Below, one piece after another: positions 54,371 through 64,000 of a DNA stretch of 64,000 nucleotides. The notes under the pieces are model-generated. The model was not told where the DNA came from and did not search any database. It saw only the letters and a program-made list of their open reading frames with translations. The position numbers and the translations under genes are program-made. Numbering within the stretch: position 1 is the first letter of the stretch; every line of letters begins with the position of its first letter. The stretch is taken from positions 27,017,525-27,081,524 of the forward strand of contig OX465588.1 of NCBI GenBank assembly GCA_950022655.1, written 5' to 3'. This DNA comes from Alentia gelatinosa. Its lineage: Eukaryota > Annelida > Polychaeta > Phyllodocida > Polynoidae.

Positions 54371-55104
54371 GTCAATGAGTATAGTGTCAGTACTAATATC
54401 AACAGAGAAGGGCGAGGAACATAATCCGAGCCTGAGAATGTGTCAGTTCTGACAAAGAGGGATACCCGTGGAATACTGTAAATCCCGGGGATAAATATGT
54501 AAATTCAGTTGTTTTCTAAAATAGCATACAGCGGCTCTATGGTGATGCATAACAGTCAATTACACCACACCAGTAGTTGACTGGATCCCCCAGGGATGCA
54601 ATCTTTACCAATTATTTAAAACACTCAATTAGAGAATGTTTGTGTATCAACGTCACAACGCTTTGAGAGACTGACAATTAATTCTTTGCAGGGGATGCTT
54701 TGATGACAAGGCAGGATACAATCTTTATCAGTGAAGTAATAAGGATGGCAAACTGATATAGCATTCGTGTACCACGTATTCATACAAATGGAGTATTAAA
54801 GCAGGACTGGTCTCTAATTAGTCTAATGATGTAAATTAAGATATAGCACCAGGAGCTTCGTCTTTGTAGTTCCCACAGGATGGATGACCAACAATTTACA
54901 TAATTGATTGGTGTTTTAAACTTGAGTCTGCAAGGTTGTCATATGGGAGCTGCTTGCTGCACTAACACTAACACGAGGAGAGACCCAACAGACTCAATTA
55001 GAGAAACCATCTCCGGTAATCGCTGTTTTTACTGCGCGTCAGCGAGGAGCGACTCAGAGAGCCCGGGCAGGTGAGAGGCGCCGAGAGGACGGCCAGAGCA
55101 GCTC
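54371..55104. other. No gene recognised
   Basis: AT-rich to 54950, then a short GC-rich patch at 55030-55100. No coding evidence. Confidence 0.45.
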
Positions 55105-56130
55105 CGTGATTGTAACCAAACCAGTGAATAGCTCACTGAATATCATTACCAGTAAAATGCTCATGTAACGTAAACAAACCAGTGAATAGCTCACTGAATA
55201 TCATTACCAGTAAAATGCTCATGTTACGTAAACAAACCAGTGAGTAGCTCACTGAATATCATTACCAGTAAAATGCTCATGTAACGTAACCAAACCAGTG
55301 AATAGCTCACTGAATATCATTACCAGTAAAATGCTCATGTAACGTAACCAAACCAGTGAATAGCTCACTGAATATCATTACCAGTAAAATGCTCATATAA
55401 CTTAACCAAACCAGTGAGTAGCTCAATGAACATCATTACCAGTAAAATGCTCATGTAACGTAAACAAACCAGTGAGTAGCTCACTGAATATCATTACCAG
55501 TAAAATGCTCATGTATCGTCAACAAACCAGTGAATAGCTCACTGAATATCATTACCAGTGAACCGCTCACTGAATGCAACCAAATTAGTGAGTAGCTCAC
55601 TCCATTGAGCAAACCAGTGAATAGCTTACTGGATGTAATTACCAGTAAACTGCTCACTGAATGCAACCAAACCAGTAAATAGATCACTGGATATTATTAC
55701 CAGTGATAGATCACTGAGTGCAACCAAACCAGTGAATAGCTGACTGAATATTATTACCAGTAAACTGCTGAGTGAATTTATTTTTGGTTTATTTCATTGA
55801 GAAGGATTATTTACATAAGCCATTCTGCTATCTAGCAGGTTTTGCTTGTCTTCTACGATCGCTTACATTTGTAGGTAGTTGAACAAGTTGACCATGAATA
55901 TCATTACCATTGAATTTCTCACTGAATGTAACCGTACCAGTGAATTGTTCACAGAATGTAACCATACCAGTAACAACAGAGTCTAACCGTACCATTGAGC
56001 AGCTCACTGAGTCTAACCGCACCATTGATCACTAAGTCTAACCGTGCCATTGAGCAGCTCACTAAGCCTAACCGTACCAGCAACATCATTACAGAGGCAA
56101 GGCAACTGACTGAATCTCACCAAACAAGTG
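55105..56130. repeat. 58-bp minisatellite, about 8 good units then degenerate
   Basis: CCAGTGAATAGCTCACTGAA, TATCATTACCAGTAAAATGC and TCATGTAACGTAAACAAA form a 58-bp unit, well kept from 55121 to about 55560. It is then increasingly degenerate (AGTGAGTAGCTCACT, ACCGTACCATTGAGCAGC) to about 56130. The gradient suggests recent amplification at the left end. Confidence 0.92.
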
Positions 56131-58227
56131 AGAAACTCAGTGTGCAGTTTTGATGTCAGCAGCGCACCTCCTAAATCCCGTTCTCAGTACGGCTCGGTAT
56201 AATCCCGGCGGCTATTTGGGACCGGCACCGGCCGTTTTTTTGGCGGCGGAAACCCCTCCGTCCTCGGTCAGAAGATGGATGGGTCGGAGCCGAGCCTCGG
56301 CGAGATCAAACGTCCCCGCCAGGCCAAGCCACCTGGGTTTTAAGCACCACAGTTCAATGTTCCGTCTCTGCAGGACCCGAGTTGTCGATCCTTCTTCTGG
56401 AGGCAGGACACAGTACTGGACACTGCACATGTACTTGTTTAGACCATTAGGCCCATCTCTGACCTTACCATGGCATTCTATCGCTAAAACGATTATTTAT
56501 ACAATTTGGAAAATGGTGAATTTATATTACATTTATAATTTGGGTATTAATATATGAAATAGATCGTTAGGAATGTACTGCGTATACGCATATCCACAAG
56601 AACATCAAGTCTTACCAGTACAAAGGTACTACACGGTAACAGGGTTACTGTGGCTGTATTTGGTAAATATGCGGTAAATTTGGATTTCAGTTGAACAAAT
56701 GCCAAAGACAGAGATTCATATAATCGTCAATTCAAGTATTGATCAAGTACAGACATAGTATATCTGTTTTCGTATTATTATATACCTTAGAATAGCCATG
56801 CTTTACCTTCGCGGTCGATTTGTGGGGTTTGGCCGCCGTGTTGTACTGTTATAAATACGACATGGATAGGAGCGGGCGGTAAAAGAAACCTCGTTTGAAA
56901 CTATGTGTGAGCGGGATACACGTATGATCATCTGCCATGTTTCTTGCCCTTAAGTTATAGCTAGTCCGACGTTCATTATGATTGTGTGTACCATGTGGGG
57001 AAGCCCTGGTAAGCGTTTAGAGTACGCAGTAACCCTGAACTAATAATCCTCCTGGGACAGAGCTCAGCGGCAGGCACCCACCCCCATTAAACAACACCAC
57101 AGATACGCCCGGCGAGGTCAAGGTCAAACCCTCCTCAGGCCAAGGTCATTGTGCCAAATGCCCTGGTAAGTCCCAGCATATTGTTAACCCTCAACACCCG
57201 GAATAAACACCCCAACAGTACATCCAGCGTAGTGTTGACGTTAACTCTTAAGACCTGGGTTACATACTTAGTAGAAACTAAACGAGAGTAAGCCTTGTCA
57301 ATGTTTATGCCACGATGGGCAGATCGTGTATTACTACATGAGGCGTTAGATCAGTGTAGTGAGTAGCAGACCTGACCAGAGTGGTATAAACATTGAGAAG
57401 GCTAACTCGACTTTGGTTTCGTTTTTATCCTACCCCATCTCACCAATATACAGAATATATTTTACAATTATTCATGTTAGTAGCGTGTTGACACTCATCG
57501 GAGGATGGCAGCATTTATCAATGCTGCCGTATCTACTTTCGTTATCTCATCCCTCATTGGTCTGTTTTTTTATTCACCTCGGTGCATAAATAACACTTTA
57601 TTCAACGCTCAGTCAAATACACTGAGTCAATCTCAAACGTTTTTTAGGATAAAATTCCAGTTCGGGATGATATTCAGAAGAGTAGCAGGGGGGTGTTGCA
57701 TAAACCGGGAACGATAAACCATGTAAATTTTGGTGAAGAACGATAGTACAACGAAAATATAACGTAACTTTTTTCATCGTGTTGCACAAAACACGTCGTT
57801 GTGTTATCGTTCGTCTGTTGATACAACGAAAGTAACAACGAACGATAAAAGGAAAAGTAGGCAAGGTACCCGTTTGACCCCGGGGAATCCCGGGAAATCC
57901 CGCGAAAATCCCCCAATGACGTCATGAGATGTCCCATTCTAACAATTCTAACTTTAAAAAGGGAAATTGCTGTAGTGTCATTAATAACAGGGCGATTTTC
58001 ATAAACAAAACGTCGTTAGAAAGCTAAGAAGTAGGCCTATCTATTGACATATATATACATGATATATAGATATATTGGAGATAGATATATGATATAATGA
58101 CAGGATATACCTGTGTCGTATATTTCGTCAGCAAGGGAAACCCTCGCGACTTATGTGCAATTACTCAAGAATGCTAGGTGGTTAGTCGCAAATTGTGATT
58201 ATAGTAGGTCACCTATAATATACATCC
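56131..58227. other. No gene recognised
   Basis: 56190-56350 is GC-rich with frames on both strands (56150-56557 plus, 56212-56430 minus) but no recognisable domain. TCAAGGTCA (57119-57127) is a nuclear-receptor half-site. At 57688-57850 GGTGTTGCATAAAC and several AACGATAA/TTATCGTT elements suggest a decayed foldback MITE. Confidence 0.4.
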
Positions 58228-59606
58228 GGGCCCGGTTTGCTCCCGGGCCCGGTTTGCTCCCGGGCCCGGTTTGCTCCCGGGCCCGGTTTGCTCCCGGGCC
58301 CGGTTTGCTCCCGGGCCCGGTTTGCTCCCGGGCCCGGTTTGCTCCCGGGCCCGGTTTGCTCCCGGGCCCGGTTTGCTCCCGGGCCCGGTTTGCTCCCGGG
58401 CCCGGTTTGCTCCCGGGCCCGGTTTGCTCCCGGGCCCGGTTTGGTCACGGGCCCGGTTTGGTCACGGGCCCGGTTTGGTCACGGGCCCGGCCGCACCCGG
58501 GCCCGGCCGCACCCGGGCCCGGTTTGATCCGGTTTGATCCGGTTTGGCCCGGGCCCGGTTTGATTCCGGGCCCGGTTTGATCCCGGGCCCGGTTTGATCC
58601 CGGGCCCGGTTTGATCCCGGGCCCGGTTTGATCCCGGGCCCGGTTTGATCCCGGGCCCGGTTTGATCCCGGGCCCGGTTTGATCCCGGGCCCGGTTTGAT
58701 CCCGGGCCCGGTTTGATCCCGGGCCCGGTTTGGCCGCACCTGGGCCCGGTTTGATCCCGGGCCCGGTTTGATCCCGGGCCCGGTTTGATCCCGGGCCCGG
58801 TTTGATCCCGGGCCCGGTTTGATCCCGGGCCCGGTTTGATCCCGGGCCCGGTTTGATCCCGGGCCCGGTTTGATCCCGGGCCCGGTTTGATCCCGGGCCC
58901 GGTTTGGCCGCACCTGGGCCCGGTTTGATCCCGGGCCCGGTTTGATCCCGGGCCCGGTTTGATCCCGGGCCCGGTTTGATCCCGGGCCCGGTTTGGTCAC
59001 GGGCCCGGTTTGGTCACGGGCCCGGTTTGGTCACCGGCCCGGTTTGGTCACCGGCCCGGTTTGGTCACCGGCCCGGCCGCACCCGGGCCCGGCCGCACCC
59101 GGGCCCGGTTTGATCCGGTTTTGCCCGGGCCCGGTTTGATTCCGGCCCGGTTTGGCCCTGGCCCGGTTTGATCCCGGGCCCGGTTTGATCCCGGGCCCGG
59201 TTTGGCCGCACCCGGGCCCGGTTTGATCCCGGGCCCCGTCTGATCCCGGGCCCGGTTTGATCCCGGGCCTGGTTTGATCCCGGGCCCGGTTTGATCCCGG
59301 CCCGGTTTGATCCCGGGTGCGGCTGGACCGGTTTGATCCCGGTCCGGTTTGATCCCGGCCCGGTTTGATCCGGTTTTGCCCGGGCCCGGTTTGATTCCGG
59401 CCCGGTTTGGCCGCACCCGGGCCCGGTTTGATCCCGGGCCCCGTCTGATCCCGGGCCCGGTTTGATCCCGGGCCTGGTTTGATCCCGGGCCCGGTTTGAT
59501 CCCGGCCCGGTTTGATCCCGGGTGCGGCTGGACCGGTTTGATCCCGGTCCGGTTTGATCCCGGCCCGGTTTGATCCCGGCCCGGCCCGGCCCGGCCCGGC
59601 CCGGTT
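58228..59606. repeat. 17-bp GC-rich satellite-like array with variant blocks
   Basis: The unit GGGCCCGGTTTGNTCCC occurs as a block of about 13 GCTC variants (58228-58440), three GTCA variants, two GCCGCACC variants, then about two dozen GATC variants interrupted by GGCCGCACCT. From 59120 units are more diverged. A block of 205 bp beginning GGCCGCACCCGGGCCC at 59204 is repeated from 59409. CCCGGG recurs nearly every unit. Each unit half is self-complementary (GGGCCC). Period 17 rotates through all frames, which explains Arg/Pro/Gly-rich frames on both strands. CpG-dense. Confidence 0.95.
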
Positions 59607-59734
59607 GGTTGATTGCAGGGTGGTCAGGTGGGTAGGTCAGCGGATGGGTCAGTTAACGGGTCGATCCCTGGGCCCGGTTGGATCCCCGGGCCCGGTTGGA
59701 TCCCCGAGCCGGTTGGATCCCCTCCAAGAGGCAG
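59607..59734. other. Junction between two arrays
   Basis: Transitional sequence with GGGTCGATCCCTGGGCCCGG and GGTTGGATCCCCGGGCCCGG units (about 19 bp, related to the 17-bp array) before the CAGG array begins. Confidence 0.6.
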
Positions 59735-60419
59735 ACAGGAAGACATGGAGTCAGGCATGGAGGCAGGCAGGCAGGCCGGCAGGCAGGGAGACAGGCAGGC
59801 AGGGTGGCAGTCAGGTAGGCATGCAGGCAGGCAGGCAGGCAGGTAGGCATGCAGGCAGGCAGGCAGGCAGGGTGGCACTCAGGTAGGCATGCAGGCAGGC
59901 AGGTAGGCAGGCAGGGTGGCAGTCAGGTAGGCATGCAGGCAGGCAGGGAGGCAGGTAGGCAGGTAGGCAGGCAGGCAGGCAGGGTGGCGATCAGGTAGGC
60001 ATGCAGGCAGGCAGGTAGGCAGGCAGGGTGGCAGTCAGGTAGGCATGCAGGCAGGCAGGCAGGCAGGGTGGCGATCAGGTAGGCATGCAGGCAGGCAGGC
60101 AGGCAGGCAGGGTGGCAGTCAGGTAGGCATGCAGGCAGGCAGGCAGTAAGGCATGCAGGCAGGCAGGGTGGCAGTCAGGTAGGCATGGAGGCAGGCAGGC
60201 AGGCAGGGTGGCAGTCAGGTAGGCATGCAGGCAGGCAGGGAGGCAGGTAGGCAAGCAGGCAGGCAGGCAGGCAGGCAGGGTGGCAGTCAGGTAGGCATGC
60301 ATGCAGGCAGGCAGGGTGGCAGTCAGGTAGGCATGCAGGCAGGTAGGGAGGCAGGTAGGCATGCATGCATGCATGCATGCAGGCAGGCAGGCAGGCAGGG
60401 TGGCAGTCAGGCAGGCATG

Positions 60420-60456
<37 letters not shown>

Positions 60457-60893
60457 TGGCAGGCAGGTAGGCATGCAGGCAGGCAGGCAGGGTGGCAGTC
60501 AGGTAGGCATGCAGGCAGGCAGGGAGGCAGGTAGGCAAGCAGGCAGGCAGGCAGGCAGGGTGGCAGTCAGGTAGGCATGCAGGCAGGCAGGCAGGTTAGC
60601 AGTCAGGTAGGCATGCAGGCAGGCAGGCAGGGTGGCAGTCTGGTAGGCATGCAGGCAGGCAGGCAGCCTGGCAGGCAGGGTGGCAGTCAGGTAGGCATGC
60701 AGGCAGGCAGGCAGGCAGGATGGCAGTCAGGTAGGCATGCATGCAGGCAGGCAGGCAGGGTGGCAGTCAGGTAGGCATGCAGGCAGGCAGGCAGGCAGGC
60801 AGGGTGGCAGTCAGTTAGGCATGCATGCAGGCAGGCAGGCAGGATGGCAGTCAGGTAGGCACGCATGCATGCAGGCAGGCAGGCAGGCAGCCT
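59735..60893. repeat. CAGG tetranucleotide array with ~50-bp higher-order unit
   Basis: GCAGGCAGGCAGGCAGG runs broken by GTGGCAGTCAGGTAGGCATG, recurring every 40-60 bp. GCATGCATGCATGC stretches occur at 60358-60379 and near 60864. Plus frames are Gln/Ala/Gly/Arg-rich, minus frames Cys/Leu/Pro/His-rich; all are repeat-derived. Confidence 0.95.
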
Positions 60894-61358
60894 CCTAGTA
60901 ATATACATCCCACCTAGAAACAGGTACAGATACACCATAACAGATGTCAATGTTACCCAGGGATATGGCCTTTACGTATTTATTCATGTATTTACACATA
61001 CGCGGAACATAAACATATACATATACACATGGTTAGGAGAGTTCAATTTGCGTAACGTTTAAAGTAAAGTAGGATTGCCAAGACATTAAATAATGAGATC
61101 TGTGTTCACACAAAGTCAGCAGGGCCTGGGGACCAACTATCCTGGTCGAGAAGATACCTAACATAATTATCTCATTATTTCTATACTAATTATACACATA
61201 GTTGATGGTCCTTAATGATATCAACATATCATAATAGTGGCACCTGGATCATAATAGTGGCACCTGGCTCTACACCTATCCCCAGGTCTCAAGAGGACAA
61301 ATCTACGCCCAGAACCAAATAATCTCAACTCTAGCGAAAACCGATGTACCACTGGTAA
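60894..61358. other. No gene; 20-bp duplication at 61229-61268
   Basis: ATCATAATAGTGGCACCTGG is present twice in tandem at 61229-61248 and 61249-61268. The remainder is AT-rich. Confidence 0.5.
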
Positions 61359-61607
61359 AGGGATGTCAGTAGGAGAAATGAAATTAATAGGATACATTTT
61401 TCATATGGAATCTACTGCCGTGGGGAGACTGAGATACACGGAAAACACATCGTTATTGGCCATGCAATAGGACTGGGGTGTGTGGGTAGGTTTGATCCAC
61501 TGTTTATTAGTGTGAATAAGGCCCACTTTATTTTCTCTTTGTTTTACAAAATAAAAAATGATTTTAGTGAAAACAAGGATTGGAACAGAGGAAAACTGCC
61601 ATCTCTA
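61359..61607 (+). mobile_element. MITE family B, copy with both ends recognisable
   Basis: Starts AGGGATGTCAGTAGGAG, keeps TTTTTCATATGGAATCTACT, GAAAACACATCGTTATTGGC, GTTTATTAGTGTGAATAAGG and AACAAGGATTGG, and ends AAAACTGCCATCTCTAC. About 249 bp. Confidence 0.75.
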
Positions 61608-62429
61608 CTGAGTGGTAGGGCACACAACTAGAATTGTCGCGTGTGTAAATCTATGCTTTCAGAGTCAGTGGTGGCTGATTGTAAGACACCAGGGCTCAAT
61701 AGTCTCAGTCGCCCAGTAATAGATTTCCACGTTAAATACATGCGGGGGTAAGACTTCAGTAAGGTGGTATCTTGGTTTCAGAAGTCTGTTGGAAATTCAC
61801 TATCATTGTCTCGGGACTAGAAAACCACCTTTAATCATATACAAGGTGGAAGTCGCTGAAATACTCGGGTCAATAAAGTGGTGGACTTGTAAGGGGAGGA
61901 CTTGAGGGAGCTCCCAAGTGGGCAGTCTCACTCTGTGTGTATACACAGCGCCGACAGGGACTGACCGACCACAACTGACGACTCCCAATCAATACACTCT
62001 CCGCCGGCCGATTAGTGGCCCAACACAGGCTTTGAGGGAAGACTCCCAGCAGGACGCACTCAATATCTCCTCCCCAAAGGAGTCTGTCATCGAAGAAATA
62101 ATTCACCATCAAAACTGTTCTCTCTCTCTGTGGTTGATATCGAAGTTTATAACGCATTCTCCAAGCCCCAAGCCCCAAGCCCCAAGTCGCTCCAACCACC
62201 CCCGACACACACACACCGTGCCTGCTGGAGTTCATACTCGGCACTTGGACAAGTTGGGGTGTAATTATCTGGTGCTGTGGGTTGCACAGCCAGCCATGCC
62301 AAAATCAGATCGCTGCCTCCCAGCCACCAGAGTCACCATACAAAAGCCCTCTCCCCCCACCCCATCATCTACCACCCACGCTATTTTCCCTTGAGCTAAA
62401 CTACTGGACTCCCCAGTCAGAATGGGTCC
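61608..62429. other. No gene recognised
   Basis: Overlapping frames on both strands at 61870-62394 lie in mixed-composition DNA and show no domain. CCAAGCCCCAAGCCCCAAG at 62161-62183 is a short heptamer repeat. Confidence 0.45.
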
Positions 62430-62545
62430 GTTTAAACTGCTATAGTCTGTTCAGGACCGGTTGGCTCGCACTAAGTATATTGCCTGGGTAGTCTGACCAG
62501 AACTGGCTGTTTAAACTGCTATAGTCTGTTCAGGACCGGCTGGCT
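62430..62545. repeat. 79-bp spaced duplication
   Basis: GTTTAAACTGCTATAGTCTG through TTCAGGACCGG(T/C)TGGCTCG begins at 62430 and again at 62509. Confidence 0.85.
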
Positions 62546-62784
62546 CGGACGGGACTCAGCAGGGATAGGGTTAAGAGTGATTGTATCAATCATCGATCTC
62601 TCACTGGTTTCAGGGTACAGGCGCCCAACACTGCCCTCTACATGCACAGAACACCGGCAACAGCCAGCACAACCTTGTGGACGTAAATCACGTGACAGGT
62701 GAGGGGTAATGAGGCATGTCTAATTAACATCCATCACTCGGTAATCACGCATATATCAGCCACAGCCTCTCCAATGTGACCAGT

Positions 62785-62970
62785 TTCAAGTATGAGCAGT
62801 ACCAAAAGTATGAGCAGTTTCACGTATGAGAAGAACCCAGTCTGAGGAGTTTCCAGTATGAGCAGTACCTAGTATGAGCAGTTTCACGTATGAGAAGTAC
62901 CCAGTCTGAGGAGTTTCCAGTATGAGCAGTACCCAGTATGAGCAGTTTCAAGTATGAGCAGTACCCACTG
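62785..62970. repeat. CAGTATGAGCAGTTTCACGTATGAGAAG minisatellite
   Basis: Units of about 15 bp (AGTATGAGCAGTACC, CGTATGAGAAGTACC, AGTCTGAGGAGTTTC) combined into 60-bp blocks. Confidence 0.85.
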
Positions 62971-62979
62971 TGAACAGTT

Positions 62980-63190
62980 ACTGGCCTTTTATATGGCAGT
63001 AAATCTACCACTGCTGGGGATGAAGGAGAAAGGTGGCTGCACACCACACCACATAGACATAATATAGGAAGGACTGGCCTTTGATATAGCAGTAAGTCCA
63101 CCACTGCTGTGGATGAAGGAGAAGGGTGGCTGCAGTGGGACTCGAACCCACAACGTTAGGAGTCCAGTGCCTCACTCTTCAGCTCTACCC
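62980..63190 (-). repeat. SINE family 1 with two body modules, no tail
   Basis: Minus strand: tRNA-like head (GAGGCACTGGACTCCTAACG; TTGTGGGTTCGAGTCCCACT), then two body modules down to about 62980. The next sequence is the 15-bp array, so the tail is missing. Confidence 0.8.
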
Positions 63191-63649
63191 CATATGCTCG
63201 TAGTTCATGCTGAGAGGGTAACATGGTGTGGACTATCAGTAAATCTGAGTGAGGTTAATGTCCTATACTGGATACACCCCCACTGTTTACATGATGGCTG
63301 CGATGAGCTGTCATAGATTCATCATTTATCACCTTCATATCGACATACATCATCAACGCCAACTCATAGGCATTAGTTTATTTAGGCTAATGCACCAGAT
63401 GATATAAACGAGTGGCTAACCAGCCTGTGGAGTGAGAGGTCGTTGGCCGATTTACGAAAGGTATCTAACTACTGAATTTCTTATTTTGGAAAGCAATTTT
63501 CCGTTATAGACACTTCATTCCTTATCCTTTTCAGACAGGTTCAGTGGTATTATGGCCGCATCACAAACTGGTATAATGCATGCCGACTGTAGAGGCGCCG
63601 CGAGTTAACCTTTCTCTGTTCTAGATTACATAATGTAAGAAGCTACACT
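63191..63649. other. No gene recognised
   Basis: AT-rich unique-looking sequence without coding evidence. Confidence 0.45.
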
Positions 63650-63890
63650 TTTTGAGCGTGGACCACACGCTCATATAAGCTGCCTGGGTACCGGAGTGGT
63701 TATATAGACTTCAAGCGCTGCAAAATCTATCTCTTCACTCCCTGTAATAAAAATGGCAAGTTGACTGGGTGCAAGTGGGTTACAGAAAATCACCCATAGA
63801 CTGGATATAAGCTTAAACTTTCAATTGTTCTTTTTGCATAGTTCCACGCTCATTCATCAATGATGAATATACCATTTGTTGCTAGTTGGG
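63650..63890 (+). repeat. Dispersed repeat family D, copy 2
   Basis: Same block order as 2441-2815: GCGTGGACCACACGCTCATA, ATATAGACTTCAAG, AAGTTGACTGGGTGCAAGTG and GGTTACAGAAAATCACCCAT, then the 3' part shared with 3471-3592. The middle section is shorter than at 2.5 kb. Confidence 0.7.
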
Positions 63891-64000
63891 CTGTAGATGG
63901 AGGTAGACTGTGCTGTATCTATGTACAACAACTGCACACTGCTGACACGCACTGGGGCCGTCCTCTTGGCTATCACCGGCGAACACAGTTCTGTGGTCTT

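Noticed and set aside
56150..56557. 135-codon plus frame with a GC-rich core
   Set aside because: No domain or splice evidence, and the opposite strand is open over the same stretch.
58113..59416. Arg/Pro/Gly-rich frames on both strands
   Set aside because: 17-bp array with few stop-capable triplets; reading rotates through all frames.
59554..60950. Cys/Leu/Pro-rich minus frames resembling a cysteine-rich protein
   Set aside because: CAGG/CCTG tetranucleotide array; same pattern in every frame.

Overview
This window looks like intron-rich, repeat-rich genomic DNA from an invertebrate animal. The basis is one spliced coding exon of a metazoan-specific gene family, a Penelope-like retroelement, several families of tRNA-derived SINEs and MITE-like elements, and about twenty minisatellite arrays. 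No bacterial-style gene layout, operon or CRISPR array is present. The phylum is not settled by the sequence. The 'TTTAACGTCC' end of the main SINE family reminds me of short repeats in molluscs and other lophotrochozoans, but that is memory and not proof.

Protein-coding content: the only convincing host coding segment is one internal exon on the minus strand at 22232-23025. It has a good acceptor and a GTAAGT donor. It carries a DLDAILGELCELETQL motif typical of the MRL (Mig-10/RIAM/Lamellipodin) adaptor family, followed by Gly-, His-, Pro/Ala- and Ser-rich linker. The RA-PH exons should lie on the minus side beyond the low-coordinate end of the window, and the first exons on the high-coordinate side. 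A 5'-truncated Penelope-like element (47050-48939, minus) has a reverse transcriptase fragment with YIDD and a GIY-YIG-like endonuclease. It is flanked by a 15-bp target-site duplication and broken by two in-frame stops. Most other long open frames are by-products of tandem repeats whose period is a multiple of three or whose composition lacks stops.

Layout: 0-20 kb is non-coding sequence with minisatellites (57-bp, 42-bp and others) and dispersed repeats. 20-24 kb holds a 135-bp array, a nested repeat insertion, the MRL exon, and an intronic array of eight 40-bp units, seven of them carrying a perfect TGACGTCA palindrome. 24-33 kb is intergenic or intronic, with CpG-rich promoter-like stretches (27.8-28.0 kb with an NRF1-type palindrome; 31.1 kb with two CRE palindromes and an NRF1-like site). 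33.7-35 kb is a tandem duplication of a G-rich unit of about 660 bp. 36-46 kb is SINEs and minisatellites. 46.4-49.8 kb holds two promoter-like clusters on either side of the retroelement. 51.1 kb has a dense cluster of palindromic transcription-factor motifs. 55-61 kb is dominated by a 58-bp array, a 17-bp GGGCCCGG array with higher-order structure, and a CAGG-based array. 61-64 kb returns to SINEs and MITEs.

The most useful signals are the MRL exon with its adjacent CRE array, the datable PLE insertion, the coherent SINE and MITE families, the CTCF-like sites (one exact match to the 14-mer consensus), and the unusually high density of minisatellites. I see no clear evidence of a wholly new biological system.
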